Source of the DNA: Alcanivorax sp. 24
Lineage (GTDB): Bacteria > Pseudomonadota > Gammaproteobacteria > Pseudomonadales > Alcanivoracaceae
Assembly: GCF_004360225.1 (NCBI RefSeq)
Contig: NZ_SNUA01000009.1
Span: 120,714 to 184,713, forward strand
Direction of reading: 5' to 3'
DNA length: 64,000 nt
In this document: positions 1 to 8,605 of the stretch, piece after piece
Numbering within the stretch: the first letter of the stretch is position 1
Layout: the number at the start of each line of letters is the position of its first letter
Position numbers and translations under genes: made by a program
The notes under the pieces: model-generated
What the model was told of the DNA's origin: nothing
Seen by the model: only the letters and a program-made list of their open reading frames with translations
Databases searched by the model: none

Positions 1-293
1 CCATAGGTGGTGGTGTCACCGCAGCGGATTTCCCCCAGGGCCCGCCAGACCTGGCACTGAAACTCGGTCCCGCGCGGCGCCAGCGGCAAATCGAAATCGC
101 GGCGCTCCCCGCCGAAGTAGGCGCGCACCTGCTCGGCGGCGGTCAACAGCAGGGGATGCGCCGGATTGTGCCGCCAGGGTCGCGGGTCGGGATGGTATTT
201 CTGTCCTTCGAACCAGGCGCCCACCAGCGCGTCGTCTTCCGCCGCCAGCAACAGCGCGCCCAGGGACGTGGGTAAAGCGTGATATTCAATCAT
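1..293 (-). CDS. ogt: Methylated-DNA--[protein]-cysteine S-methyltransferase (partial, 3' end outside window)
   Basis: The ATG is at 293 and about 97 codons are visible before the window edge. The protein begins MIEYHALPTSLGALLLAAED and reaches the WRALGEIRCGDTTTYG segment typical of O6-alkylguanine-DNA alkyltransferases. The catalytic PCHR motif must lie outside the window. The start codon overlaps the stop of the upstream Ada/AlkA-type gene as ATGA, so the two are translationally coupled: a direct-reversal enzyme with a base-excision enzyme for alkylated DNA. A second, complete paralogue lies at 3085-3594. Confidence 0.88.
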   Translation of the reverse strand, partial: MIEYHALPTSLGALLLAAEDDALVGAWFEGQKYHPDPRPWRHNPAHPLLLTAAEQVRAYFGGERRDFDLPLAPRGTEFQCQVWRALGEIRCGDTTTY

Positions 294-1750
294 GGGGTCT
301 CGTTCTCCCTGCCACCGAGCCAAAGATGCATCACCGCATAAGCGCGCCACGGACGCCAGGCCTCCGCCCGCCGTCTCACTGTCACCGCTGAAGTTTCCCC
401 CAACGCCTTGAGCACGCCAAGGTCGGCGGCGGGAAAGGCATCCGGCCAGGACAGCGCCCGCATCGCCAGATACTGGGCGGTCCAGTCACCGATGCCAGGC
501 AGGGCCTTGAGCTGGGTCAGGGTGCGCTCCACATCCGCCGCCGGCGACAGCAGCATGGGATCCTCGGCGCAGGCAGTGGCCAGCGCCTGGATCGCTTTCA
601 CCCGGGCCCGGATGATGCCCAGCAACCCCAGCGTCTCCGCCTCGGCGGCGGCCACCACGGCGGCTTCCGGGAAGGTAGTGGTGAGATCCTCGAACGGCGT
701 GTCCAGCGGCTCTCCCAGTGATGCCGCCACCCGGCCGGCCAGGGTGCGCGCCGCCTTGACCGTGATCTGCTGCCCCAGCACCGCGCGCACCGCTGCTTCG
801 AAGCCATCAAAAGCGCCGGGCACCCGCAGCCCCGGCCGTGCCGCCGCCAACAGCCCCAGCCGTTCCGCCACCAGCGACGGTTGGGCATCCAGATCGAACA
901 GTCGGCGCAAGCGCACCAACACTTCCGGCACCACCGGTGCCAGGGATTCGGAAAGGGTCACCGTGAGCCCGTTACGCGGCCCCGGCGCCACGGTCAGCCA
1001 GCCACGATGCACCCGGTCGCCGCGCCGGACCAGTGCGGTGCGCCGGTATTGCCCCTGCTCCATGCCTTCCACTCCGGGGATCGCCCGGGCGGCAAGAAAA
1101 TCGCGCAACGCTTCCCAATCAAAAGGCGGCCGATAGCTCAAATGAAAGACCAATTCACCGTCGCCGGGGCGGCGTCTCGACGCGGCCCGTCGCCATGCGG
1201 AGGGCGGCTGGCCATAGCGTCCCCGGAACAGAGTGTTGAAACGCCGCAGACTGTTGAAGCCGGCGGCCAGCGCCACTTCGGTGATGGTCAGACCGGTGTC
1301 GCGCAACAGGCGCCGGGCCAGCAGCAGGCGCCGGGTTTGCGCGTATTCCACCGGTGCCACGCCGAATTCGGCGTGGAACACCCGGCGCAAATGGCGATCG
1401 GTGACGCCGAGCCGTTCGGCCAGAGCCGCCAGCGATTCCGTATCGCCCGCGCCGAGGTCCAGATATTCCGCCGCCTGTCTGGCCAGGCGCCTGTTCGCGT
1501 CGACACTGGCATCGCCCGGGGCCAACTCCGGCCGGCAACGAAGACAAGGACGATAGCCCTCGGATTCCGCCGCCGCCGCACTGGCGAAAAAGCGACAGTT
1601 CTCTCGCTTGGGCAGACGCGCCGGACACACCGGCCGACAGTACACGCCGGTGGAGGACACCGCCACGAAAAAGCGCCCGTCGAAACGAACATCGCGGGTA
1701 CGCAGAGCCTGATAACACTGATCATCGTCAATCCACATGGCATCGATCAT
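290..1750 (-). CDS. alkA: Ada-type regulator fused to 3-methyladenine DNA glycosylase II (AlkA)
   Basis: 486 residues in three parts. Residues about 8-80 form an Ada metal-binding domain with Cys38, Cys42, Cys69 and Cys72; in Ada the first of these accepts methyl groups from phosphotriesters. Residues about 85-190 are an AraC-type double helix-turn-helix. Residues about 195-480 form an AlkA glycosylase with a helix-hairpin-helix (LPGIGDWTAQY) and the catalytic Asp443 in PAADLG. Known fusions of this kind excise alkylated purines and may also control the adaptive response. The gene is coupled to ogt downstream by ATGA. An alternative start at Met5 is possible. Confidence 0.9.
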   Translation of the reverse strand: MIDAMWIDDDQCYQALRTRDVRFDGRFFVAVSSTGVYCRPVCPARLPKRENCRFFASAAAAESEGYRPCLRCRPELAPGDASVDANRRLARQAAEYLDLGAGDTESLAALAERLGVTDRHLRRVFHAEFGVAPVEYAQTRRLLLARRLLRDTGLTITEVALAAGFNSLRRFNTLFRGRYGQPPSAWRRAASRRRPGDGELVFHLSYRPPFDWEALRDFLAARAIPGVEGMEQGQYRRTALVRRGDRVHRGWLTVAPGPRNGLTVTLSESLAPVVPEVLVRLRRLFDLDAQPSLVAERLGLLAAARPGLRVPGAFDGFEAAVRAVLGQQITVKAARTLAGRVAASLGEPLDTPFEDLTTTFPEAAVVAAAEAETLGLLGIIRARVKAIQALATACAEDPMLLSPAADVERTLTQLKALPGIGDWTAQYLAMRALSWPDAFPAADLGVLKALGETSAVTVRRRAEAWRPWRAYAVMHLWLGGRENETP

Positions 1751-1913
1751 ACCCCGCCGCAGCGTCCGCTACTCGCCCTTTTCGGACCTCGAGATTTTTG
1801 TTTTTTATTCAGAAAAACTAAATTCCAAAATGACACCAAAAGAAAGAAACTCTCTTTTTTGAAAGAACAGCAATCCAATTTTTCTCAAGCATTCCACATA
1901 GGCAAACTAAATC

Positions 1914-3084
1914 ATGAGTGCGGTTCTGCCGTTACTGGCCCTACGCGCCTTTACTGAAATTGGACGCCATGGCAGCGTCAAGCGCGCCGCCGGGGTGATG
2001 GGTTAGAGCCTGTTCACGATCTTTACGCCGCCGCGCCGGAGTTCATTTTATCGTCAGGTCGTGATTCCGATTGTGCGGTGTAGTCATTCTACATAAACAA
2101 GCGTAATCGCGGCCTGGCGGTAAAAGGGGCCCGGCCCTTCGGGTTGCGCTGGAAAAGCCGCCAGACGACGCCCCGGCCTTTGACTTTGGAACCACCAAAG
2201 CCTGCAGTCCGCGACGCCGCCTGGCGGCTTTTCCAGCAGCAACGCGGTGGCGTAAAGATCGTGAACAGGCTCTTACACCCGGCGCGGTCAGTCAGCAACT
2301 GAAACAGCTCGAAGAGCGGATCGGGGCCCCTCTGTTTATCCGAACCCGCCAGGGCATGCAGCTCACCGAAGCCGGCGAACAGGTTTATCCCGCCCTGCTC
2401 CAGGCCTTCGAACAGATCGAACGCAGCCTGGGCAGCCTGGGCAGCCTGGAAGCCCGGAACGCCCGGCAAACACTGACCGTGAGCACCACGCCGTCCTTTG
2501 CCGCCTCCTGGCTGGTGCCCCGTCTCGGCCGCTTCACCGAGCGTCACCCGGATATCGATGTTCGCGTGGAGGCCTCATCCGATCTGATCCACTTTCAGCG
2601 CGACCGGGTGGACGTGGCGATCCGTCACGGCCTGGGCGATTACCCCGGGCTGGCATGCCAGCGCCTGATGGCGTCGGTGCTGGTGCCGGTGGCCAGCCCC
2701 GCCCTGTTGGCCCGGGGACCACTGATCCAGGAACCCGCCGACTGTCTGGCCTTCCCATTACTGCAAAACAGCAACCGGGCGGACTGGGTGCTGTGGCTGA
2801 AAGCACTGGGGGTGAGCGAACCGACCCACGCCGACCGGGGGCCCGCATTCAATGACGAGCTGCTGCTGATCCGGGCGGCGGAGGCCGGGCAGGGTCTCGC
2901 TTTGATCCGGGATGTGCATGCCCGGGCGGAAATCGATGCCGGCCGGCTGGTGCTGGCTCTGGATCAGCCCTGGCCATCGGACTTCGCCTATTATCTGGTG
3001 TGGCCTGCTTCCGTGCAGGAAAAACCGGCCATGACACTCTTCAGAGAATGGCTGGAGCAGGAGGCGTCGTACGGTGAGGTTTGA
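1914..3084 (+). pseudogene. LysR-family transcriptional regulator, interrupted by a small mobile element
   Basis: The 5' part (1914-2003) encodes the start of a LysR helix-turn-helix (MSAVLPLLALRAF, then a GSVKRAAGVMG segment). It runs into a stop at once inside the inserted element. The frame resumes at about 2275 with TPGAVSQQLKQLEERIG, the recognition helix and wing, followed by a normal LysR effector domain up to a stop at 3082-3084. A GcvA/AmpR-like relative is likely. Joining the halves across one TTA repeat leaves them one base out of register, so an extra small indel is also present. A product from the internal ATG at 2356 would lack DNA binding. Confidence 0.85.
2006..2272 (+). mobile_element. 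Small non-autonomous inverted-repeat element (MITE-like), copy 1, 267 bp
   Basis: Bounded by GAGCCTGTTCACGATC and its reverse complement GATCGTGAACAGGCTC, with TTA directly repeated on both sides (2003-2005 and 2273-2275). It encodes no transposase. The terminal sequence and 3-bp T-N-A target repeat resemble the IS5-family IS1031 group; that assignment is inferred. It contains a long internal stem and is a relative, in opposite orientation, of the elements at 36155-36436 and 38600-38881. It interrupts the LysR gene. Confidence 0.85.
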
Positions 3085-3594
3085 TCACAACAAGCTCCGC
3101 TGTGGCAACGCTCGCTCCAGCTCAAGCAAAGCCAACTTGCGTTCGATTCCGCCAGCGTAGCCGGTAAGACTGCCGTCGGCTCCAATCACCCGATGACAAG
3201 GGACGATAATGGCGATCGGATTGACGGCATTGGCACGGCCAATAGCCCGCGCCGAAGTGGGCCGGGACAACCGCGTTGCCAGCTCGCCATAAGAGATGGT
3301 GGTGCCATAGGGCACCCGCCGCAAATGACGCCAGGCCTCTTGCAGAAAAGCGTTGCCGTGGGGCGCCAGTGGCAGGTCGAAATCCGTCAGTTGCTCAGCG
3401 AAATAAGCGTCCAGCTGCTCCGCCACGTGACGGACGGCCGCCGCGTCCTGAACATAGGACAGGCCGCGCCAGTGCACGCTGGCCGGATGGTGTTGCCCAT
3501 CAACGAACTCCAGGCGCACCAGAGCACCCTGCTCATCAACCAGGGCGATCATCGACCCCAGCGGCGTGGTTAGCACATCAGCCCTGTACGTCAT
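3085..3594 (-). CDS. ogt: Methylated-DNA--[protein]-cysteine S-methyltransferase
   Basis: 169 residues, the usual length for Ogt. The methyl-accepting Cys133 lies in IIVPCHRVIG, preceded by the DNA-binding helix-turn-helix segment (YGTTISYGELATRLSRP) and the arginine-finger region. It repairs O6-methylguanine by suicidal alkyl transfer. Its ATG overlaps the stop of the decayed glutathione transferase upstream (ATGA), and its stop directly abuts that of the convergent LysR remnant. It is a second paralogue of the gene at the window start. Confidence 0.95.
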   Translation of the reverse strand: MTYRADVLTTPLGSMIALVDEQGALVRLEFVDGQHHPASVHWRGLSYVQDAAAVRHVAEQLDAYFAEQLTDFDLPLAPHGNAFLQEAWRHLRRVPYGTTISYGELATRLSRPTSARAIGRANAVNPIAIIVPCHRVIGADGSLTGYAGGIERKLALLELERALPQRSLL

Positions 3595-4169
3595 ACCTGG
3601 TCACCCTGGAGCCTGTTCTTGATATTGAATAAGGGGCACGGCCCGGTGGCCGGCGCGGGCAACATCACGCCACGCCGCACCGCCGGCCGCCGCGCCACGG
3701 CATCATGCCAGCGTGTTAAATGACGATGGCGCTCAAATCCAAACCCGCAAATCACGGCGATGTGCGTCCAACCCAAAGTGACGATATCGGCGATGGAGTA
3801 GTTGTCGCCAGCAAGGAAGGCCCGGCTGCTCAAATGCCGGTCCAGTGTGGCGAAAGCTTCCTCGCTCAAGCTTCGGTAACGATCAACAACATCGCGCGAC
3901 AGGGTCGGCGCGAACAACTCGAAATACACACGCTGCCCCAGTATCCGCCCCATGCTGGCGGAATGAAACTGCAACCACTTGATCGCTTCCCAACGCGCCG
4001 TCAACGGCTCCCACGGCAGGCGCCCGGCTTTTTCGCCAGATACAACAGGATCGCCGAAGACTCGAAAAGCGTCACCCCGGTCTGATCATCGCGCAGGACG
4101 GGAATCCGGCCATGAGGGTTCATCAACAGAAAAGGCGATGGGGGAGGAATCCGTGAACACAGTGATCAT
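3591..4169 (-). pseudogene. Glutathione S-transferase, N-terminally deleted and frameshifted
   Basis: The C-terminal helical domain is intact in one frame from about 4004 (TARWEAIKWLQFHSASMG onward to the stop at 3591). The preceding part (NPHGRIPVLRDDQTG and LFESSAILLYLAKK) is in another frame; the shift falls in a run of five A bases at about 4030. Upstream only MITVFTDSS from about 4169 remains, so most of the thioredoxin-fold half with the glutathione site is missing. The remaining open frame could still be translated but would lack catalytic residues. Confidence 0.75.
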
Positions 4170-4310
4170 GGGCCAACCTCGCTTATCTGTCAGGAAAGTC
4201 AGAGTCGCAAGGTAGCCAGGACACGGGCCCGGGAAAAACGATATGTGCTGAGCTCAGGATATAGAAAGGCTAAAGCGGTCCGTAGGCCACGGATATCCCA
4301 CCGTTGCGCC

Positions 4311-4385
4311 GATTCACTGCCAAAGCAGCTTCCCACAGAGAGAATGCTACGGGGCCGCTGTGGGAAGCTGCCTTGGCAGCGAATC
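4311..4385. repeat. REP-like hairpin
   Basis: An imperfect palindrome with arms of about 27 bases. The left arm holds CTGCCAAAGCAGCTTCCCAC and the right arm CTGTGGGAAGCTGCCTTGGC. It sits just downstream of the DedA gene on the minus strand. Related sequence is found at 26378-26500 and 32371-32443, which fits a dispersed extragenic palindrome family. Confidence 0.7.
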
Positions 4386-4390
4386 GTGTC

Positions 4391-4942
4391 TCAGCGGGGT
4401 GCACGGAAATGGCGCCACAGCCACATCAGCACACCGATCAGCAACAGCGCCCCCAACACATAAAATTCATAACGCTTCAGATGGCCAAGCAACCCTTCCA
4501 GCAAGGTACCGAAATGGAAGGCGGCGCCGCCCAGCGCCGTTGCCCAGATCGCGGCGCCCAGGGCGTTGAAAAACAGATAGCGGCGCGGCGGATAACCAGA
4601 CAGGCCAATCACCACCGGCATCACCGTACGCAGACCATAGACGAAACGGAAACCGAGCACCCACAGATCCGGATGGCGCCGCACCAGCCCCAGGGCTTTT
4701 TCCCCCGCTGCTTCCCAGCGCGCCTTACGTCGCAACAACCGCCGGCCATGATGGCGCCCGAGCAGAAACCAGAGCTGATCGCCGCAAAAAGCACCGGCGA
4801 AAGCAGTGAATATCACCAGATCCAGACGCAGATAGTCATGGAACGCCAGGAACCCCGCCAGCACCAGTATTGTCTCGCCTTCCAGGAAGGTCCCCACGAA
4901 CAGGGCGGGATAGCCGAAGTGTTCCAGGAATTGTTGAAGCAT
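4391..4942 (-). CDS. DedA family membrane protein
   Basis: 183 residues with the DedA (SNARE-associated Golgi) pattern: an N-terminal re-entrant segment (FVGTFLEGETILVLAGFLA), the FRFVYGLRTVMPVVIGLSG motif at about residues 98-116, and two C-terminal membrane helices. Family members are inner-membrane proteins tied to undecaprenyl-phosphate or phospholipid recycling and envelope homeostasis; the exact substrate here is unknown. It stands alone and is divergent from the formate/nitrite transporter gene. Confidence 0.88.
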   Translation of the reverse strand: MLQQFLEHFGYPALFVGTFLEGETILVLAGFLAFHDYLRLDLVIFTAFAGAFCGDQLWFLLGRHHGRRLLRRKARWEAAGEKALGLVRRHPDLWVLGFRFVYGLRTVMPVVIGLSGYPPRRYLFFNALGAAIWATALGGAAFHFGTLLEGLLGHLKRYEFYVLGALLLIGVLMWLWRHFRAPR

Positions 4943-5237
4943 GGCGAAGACCGGCGGGAGGAAGCCGGCAGCCTAACCCGATTGCCCACATCGCACAATG
5001 AATGACATGCCTTCCGGAAAAGCACCAAAACGGACCGAACCTGACGCACCACAATGGCGCCATACTTTCGGACCGGACCTGGGGCACCACTACCATCAAA
5101 ACAACAAATCCCTTTTACATCAAATAGTTAACAATTTCCCCGCTCTCCTGGTGCGGTTCTTGCTGATCCTTTCCATAGCAATAGAACGACGCTTTTAAAG
5201 GCTTTCCGCAAACATCGATGATCCAGAGAGTGCGACC
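4943..5237. promoter_or_regulatory. Divergent intergenic region between dedA and the FNT transporter
   Basis: 295 bp, clearly richer in A and T than its surroundings near 5095-5200, as expected for promoters. No convincing pair of -35/-10 boxes or operator could be singled out by eye, and no gene was recognised. Confidence 0.4.
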
Positions 5238-6047
5238 ATGTCTTACCTAGTACCTTCCGAGTTCGTGACAAAAATGGTGGATGCCGGTGAATCGAAGATT
5301 TACATGGCGACCCGCGACACTTTGATCCGTGCCTACATGGCCGGCGCCATCCTCGCCCTGGCGGCGGCCATGGCGGTAACCATCACGGTACAAACCGGCA
5401 ACCCCCTGATCGGGGCCCTGCTGTTTCCCGTCGGCTTCTGCATGCTCTATCTGATGGGATTCGACCTTCTCACCGGTGTCTTCATGCTGACGCCGCTGGC
5501 GTTGCTGGATCGGCGGCCGGGGGTGACCACCAACCGCGTGCTGAAGAACTGGGGGCTGGTATTCCTCGGCAATTTCGCCGGCGCGCTGACGGTGGCGTTC
5601 ATGATGTCGTTCATTCTGACCTACGGTTTCAACACCGAGCCGGGGGCGGTGGGCGAAAAGCTGGCGGCCATTGGTGAGTCCCGTACTCTGGGCTATGCCG
5701 AATATGGCCTGGCCGGCTGGATCACCATTTTCATTCGCGGCATGCTGTGCAACTGGATGGTGTCCATGGGCGTGGTCGGCGCCATGGTTTCCACCACCGT
5801 ATCCGGCAAGGTGATCGCCATGTGGATGCCGATTTTCCTGTTCTTCTACATGGGCTTCGAGCACTCGGTGGTGAACATGTTCCTGTTCCCCTGTGCCATG
5901 CTGATGGGCGGTGATTTCTCGGTGGCGGACTATTTTATCTGGAATGAGATCCCCACCGCGCTGGGCAACCTGGTGGGTGGTCTCGCCTTCACCGGTCTGA
6001 CTCTCTACACCACCCACGTGCGCACCGCGCCGAAACGGTCCCTGTAA
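5238..6047 (+). CDS. Formate/nitrite transporter family protein (FocA/NirC-like)
   Basis: 269 residues with six predicted membrane helices and FNT signatures, including the first repeat (AYMAGAILALAAAMAV), the central LMGFDLLTGVF loop, NWGLVFLGNFAGAL, and GFEHSVVNMFLFP near residues 213-225. These channels pass formate, nitrite or related small anions. The kinase/phosphatase gene follows 58 bp downstream on the same strand. In pseudomonads such a kinase/phosphatase sits in nitrate-assimilation loci, so nitrite is a reasonable guess. No nitrate or nitrite reductase gene is in the window. Confidence 0.9.
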   Translation: MSYLVPSEFVTKMVDAGESKIYMATRDTLIRAYMAGAILALAAAMAVTITVQTGNPLIGALLFPVGFCMLYLMGFDLLTGVFMLTPLALLDRRPGVTTNRVLKNWGLVFLGNFAGALTVAFMMSFILTYGFNTEPGAVGEKLAAIGESRTLGYAEYGLAGWITIFIRGMLCNWMVSMGVVGAMVSTTVSGKVIAMWMPIFLFFYMGFEHSVVNMFLFPCAMLMGGDFSVADYFIWNEIPTALGNLVGGLAFTGLTLYTTHVRTAPKRSL

Positions 6048-6105
6048 TCCAGGGAACAACAACCGACAGGACCGCGCCCCGGCATCGGACGGGGCGCTCA
6101 TCGCC

Positions 6106-7836
6106 ATGCCTTCCTCTCTCAAGGTGTCCCTGGGACAGTATTCCGACAAGGGCCGCAAACCGGCCAATCAGGATTTCCACGGCGCCCTGATCCCCGAGGG
6201 GCCACCGCTGGTCAACAAGGGACTGGCCCTGGCGCTGGCCGATGGCATTGGCAGCAGCAACGTCAGTCATATCGCCGCGGAAACCGCGGTCAGCGGCTTC
6301 CTAGAAGACTACTTCAGCACTCCGGAAACCTGGTCGGTACGGCAATCCGCGCAACGGGTGATCAACGCCACCAACGCCTGGCTGCACGCGCAGACCCGCC
6401 AAAGCCAGTACCGCTATGATCTGGACCGGGGCTATGTGTGCACCTTCACCGCCCTGGTGATCAAAGGCGACAGCGCCCATTGCTTCCATCTGGGCGATGC
6501 CCGCCTGTATCGGCTGAGTAACGGAGTCCTGGAACAGCTGACCGAAGATCACCGGTTATGGGTGTCACGGGAGCAGAGCTACCTGAGCCGGGCCTTGGGC
6601 ATGAACGCCCGCGCGGAAATCGATCATCTCAGCGTACCGGTGACGGAAGGGGACTGGTTCGTGCTGGCCACCGACGGCGTCCACGAACACCTGGATGCCG
6701 ACACCCTGACCCGCACTCTGGCCTCGCAAACCGATCCACAACAGGCGGCGAAAACCCTGGTGGCGCTGGCTTACGAGCATGGCAGCGAGGACAATCTGAC
6801 GGTGCAGGTGCTGCGTATCGACCGGTTGCCGCAAGCAGAGCCCTCCGCCGTATCCGGCCGTCTGGATGATCTGCCGCTCCCGCCGGAGCTGCGTGTCCGC
6901 ATGGAATTCGACGGCTACCGCATCCTGCGGGAGTTGCACGCGAGCAGCCGCAGCCACGTCTATCTGGCGGAGGATCTGGACAGTGGCGCCACCGTGGTAC
7001 TGAAAACCCCGGCCATCGACCGCGCCAATGATCGTGCCTTTCTGGAGCGGTTCATGATGGAGGAATGGATCGCCCACCGCATCGACCATCCCCATGTTCT
7101 CAAGGCGCCGCCACGGCAACGGCAACGTCGTTACCTGTATACGGTGACGGACTATGTGGAGGGGGAAACCCTGACGCAGTGGATGCGTGACCACCCCAAC
7201 CCGGCTCTGGAAACGGTTCGGGAGTTGGTGGAACAGATCGCCCGCGCACTGTACGCCTTCCATCGGCGCGAGATTCTGCACCAGGACCTGCGCCCCGAAA
7301 ACGTGATGATCGACGCCAACGGCACCGTCACCCTGATCGACTTCGGCGCCGCCCGCGTGGCCGGGCTGGCCGAGCTGGCCCCGCCCCGGGACCGGGAAGC
7401 GCCGCAAGGTACCCTGCCCTACATGGCGCCGGAATACTTTCTCGGAGAACCGGGCGATACCGCCTCCGATCTGTTTTCCCTCGGTGTCATCACCTATCAA
7501 CTGCTGACCGGAGATTTGCCCTACGGTACCGCCGTGTCCCAGTGCCGGACCCGGTCCGCACAGAACCGGCTCCGCTATCGCAGCGCCTTACGCGATGATC
7601 GCGATCTGCCATCCTGGGTGGACGGAGCACTGCGCAAGGCGGTGCATCCGCATCCGGACAAACGTTACCGGGAGCTATCGGAATTTATCCACGACTTGCG
7701 CCACCCCAATCCGGGGCTCACGCACCCAATCCGACCGCCGTTGATGGACCGCCATCCGGTGCGTTTCTGGCAAAGTGTCAGTGCCGTGCTGGCACTGCTG
7801 GTGGCGCTGCTCGCCGTGCGTCTCTATGGCGCGTAA
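6106..7836 (+). CDS. Bifunctional protein serine/threonine phosphatase (PP2C) - protein kinase
   Basis: 576 residues. The N-terminal PP2C domain (about 5-240) has metal-binding aspartates Asp46 (LADGIG), Asp131 (HLGDARLY), Asp190 (ATDGVHE) and Asp229 (SEDNLT). The kinase domain (about 268-530) has Lys300 (VVLKTP), the catalytic loop HQDLRPEN (Asp394) and IDFGAAR (Asp412). A single membrane helix ends the protein (about 552-572). Both activities look intact, so it could set a reversible Ser/Thr phosphorylation level at the membrane. Its target is not evident; the adjacent FNT channel is the obvious candidate. Its end overlaps the convergent TetR gene by 13 bp. Confidence 0.9.
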   Translation: MPSSLKVSLGQYSDKGRKPANQDFHGALIPEGPPLVNKGLALALADGIGSSNVSHIAAETAVSGFLEDYFSTPETWSVRQSAQRVINATNAWLHAQTRQSQYRYDLDRGYVCTFTALVIKGDSAHCFHLGDARLYRLSNGVLEQLTEDHRLWVSREQSYLSRALGMNARAEIDHLSVPVTEGDWFVLATDGVHEHLDADTLTRTLASQTDPQQAAKTLVALAYEHGSEDNLTVQVLRIDRLPQAEPSAVSGRLDDLPLPPELRVRMEFDGYRILRELHASSRSHVYLAEDLDSGATVVLKTPAIDRANDRAFLERFMMEEWIAHRIDHPHVLKAPPRQRQRRYLYTVTDYVEGETLTQWMRDHPNPALETVRELVEQIARALYAFHRREILHQDLRPENVMIDANGTVTLIDFGAARVAGLAELAPPRDREAPQGTLPYMAPEYFLGEPGDTASDLFSLGVITYQLLTGDLPYGTAVSQCRTRSAQNRLRYRSALRDDRDLPSWVDGALRKAVHPHPDKRYRELSEFIHDLRHPNPGLTHPIRPPLMDRHPVRFWQSVSAVLALLVALLAVRLYGA

Positions 7837-8456
7837 GCGCGCAGGAACATGGCCACCGCCTCGGAGATATGGGCTTCGGCGTCCTCCGCCGTCAGCGGTA
7901 CGCCACAACCGATCAATACCTTCATTTCATGGCAGCCCTTGATCAGGGAAAAGAAGTGATCGGCGGCACGATCCGGCGCCGCCACCCGCAATAAGCCGCG
8001 CCGATCCAGCTCCGCCAGCAGCCGCTCCATGTCCAGCAAGGTTCGTTGCGGGCCCACCTCGAAGAACAGCCGGGCCATGGTCTGGTCCTGGCCGGCCTGA
8101 GCCGCCATCAGGCGCATCAGATTGACCGCGTCCTCCTGGGTCACCAGCTCATGGAAGGAGCGGGCGATGCGCAGCAACACCTGTTCCACCGACTGGCTCT
8201 GATCGAAATGAAAGATCGGCAAGGGCATCTGCCCCTGGCATTTGATCTCCACCGCGGCGGCGAACAGCGCTTCCTTGTCCTTGAAGTGGCTGTAGACGGT
8301 GAGCTTGGACACACCGGCGGCGGCGGCGATGGCATCCATGCTGGTGCCGGAGTAGCCCTGTCCCAGGAACAAGGTAGTGGCGGCGGACAGGATGGCGTCG
8401 CGTTTGGCGGGGTCTTTGGGGCGGCCCGGGCCGCTGCGAGTCGGATTGTTCGACAT
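7824..8456 (-). CDS. TetR/AcrR family transcriptional regulator
   Basis: 210 residues. The N-terminal helix-turn-helix (GYSGTSMDAIAAAAGVSKLTVYSHF, about residues 34-60) is canonical, and the C-terminal part resembles the AefR-like ligand domain. It is divergent from the RND efflux operon with about 150 bp between the starts, the classic arrangement of a local repressor of a pump. A direct repeat at 8476-8516 in this gap is a plausible binding site. Ligand unknown. Confidence 0.92.
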   Translation of the reverse strand: MSNNPTRSGPGRPKDPAKRDAILSAATTLFLGQGYSGTSMDAIAAAAGVSKLTVYSHFKDKEALFAAAVEIKCQGQMPLPIFHFDQSQSVEQVLLRIARSFHELVTQEDAVNLMRLMAAQAGQDQTMARLFFEVGPQRTLLDMERLLAELDRRGLLRVAAPDRAADHFFSLIKGCHEMKVLIGCGVPLTAEDAEAHISEAVAMFLRAYAP

Positions 8457-8475
8457 GATCTCAACAAATGATGGA

Positions 8476-8516
8476 CTGGCGAGTTCACTAATTTTACTAT
8501 ACCGGCGAGTTTACCA
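8476..8516. promoter_or_regulatory. Candidate operator, direct repeat between tetR and the RND operon
   Basis: CTGGCGAGTTCACTA (8476-8490) is repeated as CCGGCGAGTTTACCA (8502-8516), 26 bp apart. The T/A-rich stretch between them (TTTTACTATA) may hold a -10 box. It lies between the divergent starts at 8456 and 8606. Binding by the TetR protein is inferred from position only. Confidence 0.45.
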
Positions 8517-8605
8517 TTCAACCGACAAAATAACGACGTTGTTGTTGCTGCTATCCGCAGGCGCTCTTTCCCGCCCGGGGGTACCAACAAGGGATAAGGT
8601 GTTCC

